DNA from: Fulvimarina uroteuthidis
GTDB lineage: Bacteria; Pseudomonadota; Alphaproteobacteria; Rhizobiales; Rhizobiaceae
NCBI RefSeq assembly: GCF_034321785.1
Contig: NZ_JAXLPB010000001.1
Location: 868,001 to 932,000 of the forward strand
DNA: 64,000 nt
Direction: 5' to 3'
A model generated the notes under the pieces. The model worked only from the letters and a program-made list of their open reading frames with translations, made no database searches and was not told the origin of the DNA. The position numbers and the translations under genes were made by a program. This document shows, piece after piece, positions 16,487 to 23,730 of this stretch. The first letter of the stretch is position 1; each line of letters opens with the position of its first letter.

Positions 16487-17488
16487 ATGGCGAGCCACAC
16501 CTTTTCCTGTCTCGACGGCCACACATGCGGCAATCCCGTGCGGCTGGTCACCGGCGGCGCGCCGTTCCTCAAGGGCGCGACCATGCTGGACAAGCGCGCG
16601 CATTTCATCGCGCACTACGACTGGATCCGACAGGGGCTGATGTTCGAGCCGCGCGGCCACGACATGATGTCGGGCTCGATCCTCTATCCGCCGACGCGCG
16701 AGGATTGCGATGTCGGCGTTCTCTACATCGAAACCTCGGGCTGCCTGCCCATGTGCGGCCACGGCACCATCGGCACGGTGACCATGGCGATCGAGAACGG
16801 GCTCGTCAGTCCGCGCACGCCCGGCCGCCTCGCCCTCGACACGCCGGCCGGCCGGGTCGACATCGTCTATCGGCAGGAGGGCCGGTTCGTGGAAGAGGTC
16901 CGGCTCACCAACGTGCCCGGCTTTCTGCACTCGGAAAATCTTGCGGTGGAGGTCGAAGGCCTCGGCGAAATCGTCGTCGATGTCGCCTATGGCGGCAATT
17001 TCTACGCCATTGTCGAGCCTCAAAGGAACTTTCGCGATATCGAGGATTTTTCGGCGGGCGACCTCATCGGCCATTCCCCGCGCCTGCGCGCAGCGCTCAA
17101 CGAACGTTACGAATTCGTTCATCCGCTGCACCCCGAGATCAGGGGCCTCAGCCACATCCTGTGGACCGGCAAGGCGCGTCGCCCGGACGCCGATGCGCGC
17201 AACGCGGTCTTCTACGGCGACAAGGCGATCGACCGCAGCCCGTGCGGGACCGGCACCTCGGCGCGGATGGCCCAGCTTGCCGCCAAGGGCAGGCTGAAGG
17301 TCGGCGACGCGTTCGTCCACGAATCGATCATCGGCTCGCTGTTCAAGGGCCGCGTCGAGGCCGAGACGATGGTCGGGACACGAGCGGCGATCGTTCCGTC
17401 CGTCGCCGGATGGGCACGCCAGACCGGCATCAACACGATCTTCATCGACGACCGGGACCCGTTCGCCCACGGCTTCACCGTTCTCTGA
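16487..17488 (+). CDS. Proline racemase family protein, probable 4-hydroxyproline 2-epimerase
   Basis: Cofactor-independent epimerase converting trans-4-hydroxy-L-proline to cis-4-hydroxy-D-proline, the first step of the pathway. The 333 residues contain both catalytic cysteines, C90 in MCGHGTIG and C253 in SPCGTGTSA. Having two cysteines places it with epimerases/racemases and not with trans-3-hydroxy-L-proline dehydratases, which carry Thr at the second position. It starts 12 bp after the dehydrogenase stop, so the genes are co-transcribed. Proline racemase activity is the main alternative. Confidence 0.9.
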   Translation: MASHTFSCLDGHTCGNPVRLVTGGAPFLKGATMLDKRAHFIAHYDWIRQGLMFEPRGHDMMSGSILYPPTREDCDVGVLYIETSGCLPMCGHGTIGTVTMAIENGLVSPRTPGRLALDTPAGRVDIVYRQEGRFVEEVRLTNVPGFLHSENLAVEVEGLGEIVVDVAYGGNFYAIVEPQRNFRDIEDFSAGDLIGHSPRLRAALNERYEFVHPLHPEIRGLSHILWTGKARRPDADARNAVFYGDKAIDRSPCGTGTSARMAQLAAKGRLKVGDAFVHESIIGSLFKGRVEAETMVGTRAAIVPSVAGWARQTGINTIFIDDRDPFAHGFTVL

Positions 17489-17668
17489 CGGGCAATCGTT
17501 CGCGGGCACGGCTTGTCGGATGGAAGCAACTTTGCGGCGCGATGGATCGTTGCATCCTCACACGCCCGTCGAAATACGCCGCCGGATCCGCCCCACGGAC
17601 ATCCGCACTGCCCAGGTACGGGCATCATCCGAACGGCGCGCCCTCTATGCCCCGACGATTTGAACTGG

Positions 17669-18727
17669 ATGCCGATGCAAGCCGAATTCATCCGAAACCG
17701 TCTTCTGGCGGTGATCGCCATCATCCTGACGATCGCAGCCGTCAAGATCGGCTACCCGGTGCTCATGCCGATCGTCGTCTCCTTCTGCATCATCGCGTCG
17801 GCCTGGCCGATCAAGACCTGGGCCGACAGGCTCGGTCCGCCGGCGGTCAGCTATGCGGCGACGATCATCATCCTGATCGCCGGTCTCCTGACCTTCTTCG
17901 GCATCACCGCCTACGCGCTCTCGCAGGTGGTGCAGAACTTCGCGGGCCGGGAGGGCGAATTCCGGACGCTGTTCGAGAGCTATTCGCAATGGGCGAGCGA
18001 GAACGGCCTGCCAAGCCTGCCCGACGGATCGAGCGCCTTCCAGCGGATCCTGTCCATGATCCGGGCGGTCCTCGGCGATGCCTACAGCGTTCTCAGCTAT
18101 ACGGGCATCGTCGCGGTCATCGTCATCCTGGGATTTCCGGAGGTGCCCAAGCTCGCCCACAAGTTCAGGCATGAATACGAGTTCGAAGACAATCGCGTAA
18201 TGTCCAGGACCGTCGCGGAAATGGCCGCGAGCCTGCGCCGCTATCTCGCCATGACGACCCTGGCGAGCCTGATCACCGGCGTTGCATCCTTCGCCTGGGC
18301 CCTCGTCCTCGGCCTCGATCTGGCGGTGATCTGGGGCATTCTCAACTTTCTCCTGAACTTCATCCCCGTCATCGGCAACATCATCGGCATCCTTCCGCCC
18401 ACCCTCTACGCCTTCATCCAGTATGGCGGCTGGGTGATGCCGCTCGTCGTCTTCTCCGGATTCGTCGTCCTGCAACTGTTCATCAGCAATTTCGTCTATC
18501 CGATGCTGCAGTCGAAGGGCGTATCGATGCCGCCGATCACCATCATCCTCTCGCTCCTGTTCTGGGGATGGATCTGGGGCGTGGCGGGCGGGCTTCTCGC
18601 CGTGCCGCTGACGGCGATGATCGTCATCGTCTGCTCGCGTTTCGAGCCGACCCGCAGGTTCGCGATCTTCGTCGGCGGCCATGAGGACGCCGGATCGACG
18701 AACAAGGGCGAAGCGCCGCGGGGCTGA
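17669..18727 (+). CDS. AI-2E family transporter (PF01594)
   Basis: Inner-membrane permease of the AI-2 exporter/PerM family, 352 residues, with about eight hydrophobic segments: a paired N-terminal hairpin, a soluble middle (about 85-190) and a tight C-terminal cluster including the family stretch FLLNFIPVIGNIIGILPP. The start is ATG 17669 (MPMQAEFIRNRLLAV) or ATG 17675; a longer frame from 17513 would add a proline-rich tail without transmembrane character. It is separated from the epimerase by 180 bp, so a link with hydroxyproline uptake is unproven. A GC-rich hairpin (CTTGC...GCAAG, 18734-18758) follows the stop and may end transcription. Confidence 0.88.
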   Translation: MPMQAEFIRNRLLAVIAIILTIAAVKIGYPVLMPIVVSFCIIASAWPIKTWADRLGPPAVSYAATIIILIAGLLTFFGITAYALSQVVQNFAGREGEFRTLFESYSQWASENGLPSLPDGSSAFQRILSMIRAVLGDAYSVLSYTGIVAVIVILGFPEVPKLAHKFRHEYEFEDNRVMSRTVAEMAASLRRYLAMTTLASLITGVASFAWALVLGLDLAVIWGILNFLLNFIPVIGNIIGILPPTLYAFIQYGGWVMPLVVFSGFVVLQLFISNFVYPMLQSKGVSMPPITIILSLLFWGWIWGVAGGLLAVPLTAMIVIVCSRFEPTRRFAIFVGGHEDAGSTNKGEAPRG

Positions 18728-18843
18728 ACGCCTCTTGCGCCCGCCGTGCGGCGGCAAGGCCGGCGGCGCCGAATGAAACAGGCGTCGGGGCTGGCCGTCG
18801 GGGAACGCACGGCGGCGGCGCATTCCCCGCTCGGCGACAGCGT

Positions 18844-19962
18844 CTATCGCTGGCCGTGGCTGGCGGCGTGGAAGAGCTGGTTCAGCCCGTGCGGCTGGCA
18901 GCGGAAATATTGCGGCGGCGCGGTCACGCTCGCCCCGAGTTCGGCCGCGGCATGCCAGGGCCAGCGCGGGTCGTAGAGCATGGCGCGGGCGAGCGCGACC
19001 GCGTCGGCCTGACCGGCCTGAAGCACCTGTTCTGCCTGCTGCGCCTCGGTGATGAGACCGACGCCCATGACGGGGATCGAGACGGCCTTCTTCACCGCCT
19101 CGGCGAAGTGAACCTGATAGCCGGGTCCGATCGGAATGGACTGGAGCGGCGACACCCCGCCGGACGATATGTGCATCGCCGCGCATCCGCGCGCCTCGAG
19201 CGCCTTGGAAAAGGCGATCGTCCCGTCGATGTCCCAGCCGCCCTCGACCCAGTCGCTGGCCGAAACGCGAACCCAGACCGGAACGTCGGCCGGGACCGCC
19301 GCCTTCACCGCGTCGAAGACCTCGAGCGGGAAGCGCATCCGGTTCTCCTGCGATCCGCCATAGGCATCATCGCGCCTGTTGGCGATCGGCGAGAGGAACT
19401 GGTGCAGGAGATAGCCGTGGGCGGCGTGCAGTTCGATGCCCTGAAGGCCGAGACGGACGCTGCGCCGGGCGGCGGCGACGAAATCGTCGACGACCTTTTT
19501 CAGGCCGTCCGCGTCGAGGGCCTCGGGAGCCTCCTCGCCATCGGAATGGGGTACGGCGGACGGGGCGCGCGTGCGCCAGCCCATCGGGTCGGTCGCCGGA
19601 ATCTGATGGCCCCCGTCCCAGGGCTTCGCACTCGATGCCTTGCGGCCGGCATGGGCGAGCTGAATGGCCAGCGGCATGTCGGAATGGACCCTGACAGCCG
19701 CGATGACCTGAGCGAGCGCGGCTTCGTTCTCGTCCGAATAGAGCCCGAGATCCCAGGCGGTGATGCGCGCCTCCGGCGAAACCCCCGTCGCCTCCAGGAT
19801 CAGCAGGCCCGCGCCCGACAGGCTGAGCGAGCCCAGATGCATCATGTGCCAGTCGCTCGCCGAACCGTTTTCGGCCGAATACTGGCACATGGGCGCGACA
19901 ACGATGCGGTTGGGCAAGGTGAGAGAGCCGATTTCGAGCGGCTGAAACAATGCGGCGGTCAT
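18844..19962 (-). CDS. NADH:flavin oxidoreductase, Old Yellow Enzyme (YqjM class)
   Basis: FMN-dependent ene-reductase of 372 residues. Family landmarks: NRIVVAPMCQYSAENG with the YqjM-type Cys (C in MCQY), HLGSLSLSGAGLLILEATGV, the substrate-binding pair H..H in GIELHAAHGYLLHQFLSP, and phosphate-binding GVGLITEAQQAEQVLQAGQAD. I chose ATG 19962 (MTAALFQPLEIG), with AGAGAGTGG about 10 nt upstream; a GTG at 19974 is also open. It lies 182 bp downstream of a LysR gene on the same strand and could belong to its regulon. The physiological substrate is unknown. Confidence 0.92.
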   Translation of the reverse strand: MTAALFQPLEIGSLTLPNRIVVAPMCQYSAENGSASDWHMMHLGSLSLSGAGLLILEATGVSPEARITAWDLGLYSDENEAALAQVIAAVRVHSDMPLAIQLAHAGRKASSAKPWDGGHQIPATDPMGWRTRAPSAVPHSDGEEAPEALDADGLKKVVDDFVAAARRSVRLGLQGIELHAAHGYLLHQFLSPIANRRDDAYGGSQENRMRFPLEVFDAVKAAVPADVPVWVRVSASDWVEGGWDIDGTIAFSKALEARGCAAMHISSGGVSPLQSIPIGPGYQVHFAEAVKKAVSIPVMGVGLITEAQQAEQVLQAGQADAVALARAMLYDPRWPWHAAAELGASVTAPPQYFRCQPHGLNQLFHAASHGQR

Positions 19963-20143
19963 GGACGGGTCCACTCTCTTTCTAGGTTTGTCGTTTGCCG
20001 ACGACAGGCGCGGGAGGCGTGAAACTGTCCCCGCGCCGAGCCGGCCCGAACGCAGATGGTTCGCTTGCCTGATAAAAGGAAGGAGAAGCTGTGTCTTCGA
20101 ACGGTGCCCGGCCCGGTCGAGACCACCCGGCCGGGACCGGGCG

Positions 20144-21076
20144 TCAGGGCATCGCGCCGTCGGCGTCGCGGGTCAGAACGAGTTCGTTCTTCTTGAACCA
20201 GGCGGCCAGATAATCCACGAACAGACGCACGCGGGCCGGCAGGTGGCGGCGGTGGGGGAAGACGGCGTAGATGCCGGCTTCGCTCTCCATGTACTCCGAC
20301 AGGACGTTGACGAGGCGTCCGGCCTTCACGTCGTCGCGCACGACGAAGGTGGGCGAGAGCGCAAGGCCGAGGCCGGCGATCGCTGCGGCTCGCACGGTCA
20401 CCGGACTGTTCGCGGTGAACTGGCCGGCGACCTGCACCGGCAGGGACTGGCCGGTGTCGGGATCGCGGAACATCCAGGAGGTGAAGATCCGCGCATTGGA
20501 ATCGATGACCACCGGATAGTTCGGGATCTGCGAGGGGTGGGTCGGCTTGCCGAGCCGCTTCAGGAGATCGGGGCTTGCGACCACGCTGAAGTCGAGGGAG
20601 GCCAGCCGCCGCGCGATCAGGGCGGAATCGGCCAGCCGCGTCATGCGGATCGCGACATCGAAGCCCTCGTTGACGAGATCGACGAAGCCGTCGTCGAGAT
20701 TGATGTCGAGGCTGATGTCGGGATGCTCCACCGCGAAGTCGACGAGGCTGAGGCCGAGATGGGCGTCGCCGAACGTGCGCGCGGCGCTGACGCGGATGAG
20801 GCCCCGGGCCTCGCCGGTGGCTTCCCGCGCCGCCTCGTTGAGCGTCTCGATGTCGCCGAGAAGCTGGCCGGCCCGCGCCATGTAGACTTCGCCGGCCGCC
20901 GTCAGCGCCACCTGGCGCGTGGTCCGGTTGATGAGAAGCACCCCGATCTCGTCTTCGAGCTCGCGCACATATTTGGACAGGAGCGCCTTCGAGCGGCCGG
21001 TCTTGCGGGCCGCCGCCGAAAAGCCCTCGTTCTCGACGACCGCCATGAAGGCGCGCATTCGCGTCAGGGTGTCCAC
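20144..21076 (-). CDS. LysR family transcriptional regulator
   Basis: 310-residue regulator with an N-terminal winged helix (MRAFMAVVENEGFSAAARKTGRSKALLSKYVRELE) and a periplasmic-binding-like effector domain (about 95-295), of the subgroup that controls oxidative or aromatic-response genes. The start is GTG 21076 with AAGGA 7 nt upstream; the open frame runs further up to 21475 but that part is not conserved. The gene is divergent from ornithine decarboxylase, sharing a 552-bp control region with two dyads (21116-21133, 21146-21168). Candidate targets are itself, the decarboxylase, and the downstream Old Yellow Enzyme. Confidence 0.92.
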   Translation of the reverse strand: MDTLTRMRAFMAVVENEGFSAAARKTGRSKALLSKYVRELEDEIGVLLINRTTRQVALTAAGEVYMARAGQLLGDIETLNEAAREATGEARGLIRVSAARTFGDAHLGLSLVDFAVEHPDISLDINLDDGFVDLVNEGFDVAIRMTRLADSALIARRLASLDFSVVASPDLLKRLGKPTHPSQIPNYPVVIDSNARIFTSWMFRDPDTGQSLPVQVAGQFTANSPVTVRAAAIAGLGLALSPTFVVRDDVKAGRLVNVLSEYMESEAGIYAVFPHRRHLPARVRLFVDYLAAWFKKNELVLTRDADGAMP

Positions 21077-21115
21077 GACGAATTCCTTCTTGAAGTACGG
21101 CCCATTCGCTAAGGT

Positions 21116-21133
21116 GATTTTGACGGGGAAATC
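21116..21133. promoter_or_regulatory. Inverted repeat next to lysR
   Basis: GATTT-N8-AAATC dyad 40 bp upstream of the lysR GTG. With the neighbouring dyad at 21146-21168 it could form the paired recognition and activation sites used by LysR proteins. Confidence 0.3.
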
Positions 21134-21145
21134 AACCGAATCCCT

Positions 21146-21168
21146 AAATTTGATGGTAGGCGAAATTT
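21146..21168. promoter_or_regulatory. Candidate LysR binding site (AAATTT-N11-AAATTT)
   Basis: Inverted repeat with 6-bp arms and an 11-bp centre, the spacing typical of LysR boxes (T-N11-A). It abuts the -35 of the decarboxylase promoter at 21172 and lies 70 bp upstream of the lysR start, a classical position for a divergently acting LysR regulator. Confidence 0.45.
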
Positions 21169-21171
21169 CTC

Positions 21172-21200
21172 CTTGCGTATGACAACGCGCGTCTCTATTT
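21172..21200 (+). promoter_or_regulatory. Promoter of the ornithine decarboxylase gene
   Basis: CTTGCG, 17-nt spacer, CTATTT: a good match to the alphaproteobacterial housekeeping pattern CTTGAC-N17-CTATAT. Transcription from here would begin near 21207 and give a leader of about 420 nt. Confidence 0.55.
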
Positions 21201-21628
21201 GCAGTTTTGCCCAATGTCGCACGTGCCCATTGGCGTCCCCCGGTCCTCACGATAGCGAGGATGAACCGGGACGGTACCTGGACGTAACACACCCAGTCGG
21301 AATCGCGAGCCGCGCGAATTCCGAGGACGCCTGAAGCAACGACGGTCCGGGCCTTTCTGGTCTCTCCCGGTGTCCAAACCCGGGAATACTGCAGAGGCAC
21401 ACCTTCCTTGCCTGACGTGCGGCGGGTCCAAGCCCTCCAATCCATGGCAGACCGATACCCTGAGCCGGCTCGCATCCTGTGCCGTTTCCGGACCCATCGC
21501 GTCGCGCGATCTGCATGAACCGAAAACGGGCGTCTCCGACGCCCCTTGTCGGCAACGCAACATCGCGTCTCGTCCTCGTCGACCCGCCCGGTGAGATCCG
21601 GGCCGCCTGGTTTATGGGAGAGCCTACC
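21201..21628 (+). promoter_or_regulatory. Long 5' leader of ornithine decarboxylase, possible speF-type RNA element
   Basis: About 420 nt without a supported ORF. It can fold into CCCGGT-CCTC/GAGGA-ACCGGG (21239-21270), CCCGG/CCGGG (21366-21383) and CCCGG-tgagat-CCGGG (21587-21602), the last only about 12 nt before the GGGAGAG ribosome site. Alphaproteobacteria are known to carry a conserved RNA motif named speF upstream of ornithine decarboxylase genes. I cannot confirm its consensus by eye, so the identity rests on position, host group and gene. Confidence 0.4.
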
Positions 21629-22762
21629 ATGGCCTCACAGCGCATCATCGATTTCCTCGCCGCCAATCCGACCGACGGCCCTTGCCTCGTCGTGGACCTG
21701 AACGTGGTCGAGGACAATTTCAACGCCTTCCGCAAGGCGCTGCCCGACTCGTCGATCTTCTACGCCGTCAAGGCGAACCCGGCGCCGGAAGTCCTCAAGC
21801 TCCTCGCCTCGCTCGGCTCGAACTTCGACTGCGCCTCGCTCGCGGAAGTGAAGATGGCGCTTGCCGCCGGTGCCGGTCCCGACCGCATCTCGTTCGGCAA
21901 CACCATCAAGAAAGAGCGTGACGTGGCAGCCGCCCACATGCTCGGCGTTTCGCTGTTCGCCGTCGATTGCGTCGAGGAGGTCGAGAAAATCGGCCGCGCC
22001 GCCCCCGGCGCACGCGTGTTCTGCCGCGTCCTCACCAATGGCGAAGGCGCCGAATGGCCACTGTCGCGCAAGTTCGGCTGCGTGCCGGCGATGGCGATCG
22101 ACGTTTTGACCCATGCCCGCGATCTCGGCCTGCGCGCCACCGGCATCTCGTTCCATGTCGGGTCGCAGCAGACGGACACGAATGCCTGGGACGCGGCCAT
22201 CGCCGACGCCAAGTTCGTGTTCGAGGCGCTGGAGAAGCGGGGCATCGTGCTGACGCTCGTCAACATGGGCGGCGGCTTCCCGACGCGCTACCTCAAGGAC
22301 GTTCCGACCGCGCAGGCCTACGGCACCGCGATCTTCCAGAGCCTGAAGAAGCATTTCGGCAACCGTCTGCCCGAGACCATCATCGAGCCGGGCCGCGGCA
22401 TGGTGGGCGATGCCGGCGTCATCAAGGCCGAGGTCGTGCTCGTCTCGCGCAAGTCGGACACGGACGAGAACCGCTGGGTCTATCTCGACATCGGCAAGTT
22501 CGGCGGCCTGGCCGAGACCATGGACGAAGCGATCCGCTACCCGATCCGCACCAAGCGCGACGGTGGCGAGACGGCGCCCTGCGTCCTCGCCGGCCCGACC
22601 TGCGATTCGGCCGACGTGCTCTACGAGAAGAAGCCCTATCCGCTGCCGATCGCACTCACGATCGGCGACGAGGTTCTGATCGAAGGCACGGGCGCCTACA
22701 CCACCACCTACTCGGCCGTCGCCTTCAACGGCTTCGAGCCGCTGGCGTCCTACGTGATCTGA
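21629..22762 (+). CDS. Ornithine/lysine decarboxylase, type III PLP fold
   Basis: PLP enzyme making putrescine (or cadaverine) from ornithine (or lysine). The 377 residues match the short alphaproteobacterial group IV decarboxylases. The PLP lysine is K48 in FYAVKANP; GISFHVGSQQ, the glycine-rich NMGGGFPTRY and EPGRGMVGDAG PLP-phosphate segments follow, and the catalytic C325 sits in GPTCDSAD. ATG 21629 has GGGAGAG 7-8 nt upstream and gives MASQRIIDFL. A weak terminator follows. The polyamine-type ABC transporter at the left edge suggests related physiology but is 19 kb away. Confidence 0.95.
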   Translation: MASQRIIDFLAANPTDGPCLVVDLNVVEDNFNAFRKALPDSSIFYAVKANPAPEVLKLLASLGSNFDCASLAEVKMALAAGAGPDRISFGNTIKKERDVAAAHMLGVSLFAVDCVEEVEKIGRAAPGARVFCRVLTNGEGAEWPLSRKFGCVPAMAIDVLTHARDLGLRATGISFHVGSQQTDTNAWDAAIADAKFVFEALEKRGIVLTLVNMGGGFPTRYLKDVPTAQAYGTAIFQSLKKHFGNRLPETIIEPGRGMVGDAGVIKAEVVLVSRKSDTDENRWVYLDIGKFGGLAETMDEAIRYPIRTKRDGGETAPCVLAGPTCDSADVLYEKKPYPLPIALTIGDEVLIEGTGAYTTTYSAVAFNGFEPLASYVI

Positions 22763-22810
22763 TCATGGGGCTTCCGACCGTCATGCTTCGACGACGAAGC
22801 GATCTCGACT

Positions 22811-22836
22811 GACCCGGCGCCTCGGCGCGCCGGGTT
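22811..22836 (+). terminator. Probable terminator of ornithine decarboxylase
   Basis: ACCCGGCGC-ctcg-GCGCGCCGGGTT stem with only a short T-run, 50 bp after the stop. A second small hairpin GCTTCG-acga-CGAAGC precedes it at 22786-22801. Confidence 0.5.
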
Positions 22837-22908
22837 CTCGTACCCGCGCGCCATGCCCGTTCCGGGATATGGCTGTCCTTCACCGCCTTGTCCCGATGGG
22901 TGGTTGCC

Positions 22909-23562
22909 ATGCTTCACGTTTCTCCGTCCGATCTCGCCGCGTCCTCCATCGAGGCGCTGCGCGTCCTCGTCCCGGCCGCCCTGCCCGCCGCCGGCTACGT
23001 CATCACCGCCGAGACTCCGGCCCATGTGCCGGCGCGCGAGGCGCTGCTCGACCGCGCCATGGGGCCGGGACGGGTGCGCAAGTCCTCCGAAGTCATCCGG
23101 CGCGGCCGCCTGCCCGCCGATGGCCTCGCCTTTGCGGCCACCGGGCTCGATCAGTCCCTCCTCGGCACGCTTCGCCTCTGGCACGTCGCCGCCGGCACGC
23201 GCGACGGCGCACCCGTCGCAGCCTTGCTGCTCGGCCCGCTGGCGATCGAGCCCTCGGCCCAGGGTCTCGGCCTCGGCGGCGCCCTGATGCGGCACGCGGT
23301 CGGCGAGGCGAAGCGTCTCGGCCACGGCGCGATCCTCCTCGTCGGCGATCCGGCCTATTATGCCCGGTTCGGTTTTTCCTGCGCGTCGACCGCGCGGCTC
23401 GCCATGCCCGGCCCCTTCGAGCAGCACCGGCTGCTGGCGCTCGAACTGAAGGCCGGCGCGCTCAGCGCCGCCGGCGGCCTGATCGTCGGCACGGGTCGGG
23501 CGGCAGGTTCGCGCGCCACCCGCGCGCTCCAGCTTTCCCAGCGCGTCGGCGTCGCCGCCTAG
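22909..23562 (+). CDS. GNAT family N-acetyltransferase
   Basis: 217-residue acetyltransferase with the acetyl-CoA pyrophosphate loop in GLGLGGALMRHAVGEAKRLGHGAI and the strand LLVGDPAYYARFGFSCA typical of the YhbS-like subgroup (N-acetyltransferases of unknown substrate). The N-terminal 60 residues contain an arginine-rich helix and are less conserved. ATG 22909 is the first ATG; a TTG at 22888 is also in frame. It stands alone between the decarboxylase and a kinase gene. Confidence 0.8.
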   Translation: MLHVSPSDLAASSIEALRVLVPAALPAAGYVITAETPAHVPAREALLDRAMGPGRVRKSSEVIRRGRLPADGLAFAATGLDQSLLGTLRLWHVAAGTRDGAPVAALLLGPLAIEPSAQGLGLGGALMRHAVGEAKRLGHGAILLVGDPAYYARFGFSCASTARLAMPGPFEQHRLLALELKAGALSAAGGLIVGTGRAAGSRATRALQLSQRVGVAA

Positions 23563-23730
23563 GCGGCGTGCACGCAGAGCGGATGCCGTTTTGCGAAAAA
23601 GCTTTATCTGTCCGATGTTTCCGTTTGGCTCCCGACCAAATCGCGTTTATGTTCGCCTGGATCGCTGCCTGAAGGGATACAGGCCCTCTCGAGCCGATTT
23701 GAGAGGCTCAGGCTGACGGAACAACGGACC

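Noticed and set aside
20095..20143. Terminator after lysR
   Set aside because: A CCCGGTC/GACCGGG dyad is present, but there is no T-run on the minus strand, so it is not called.
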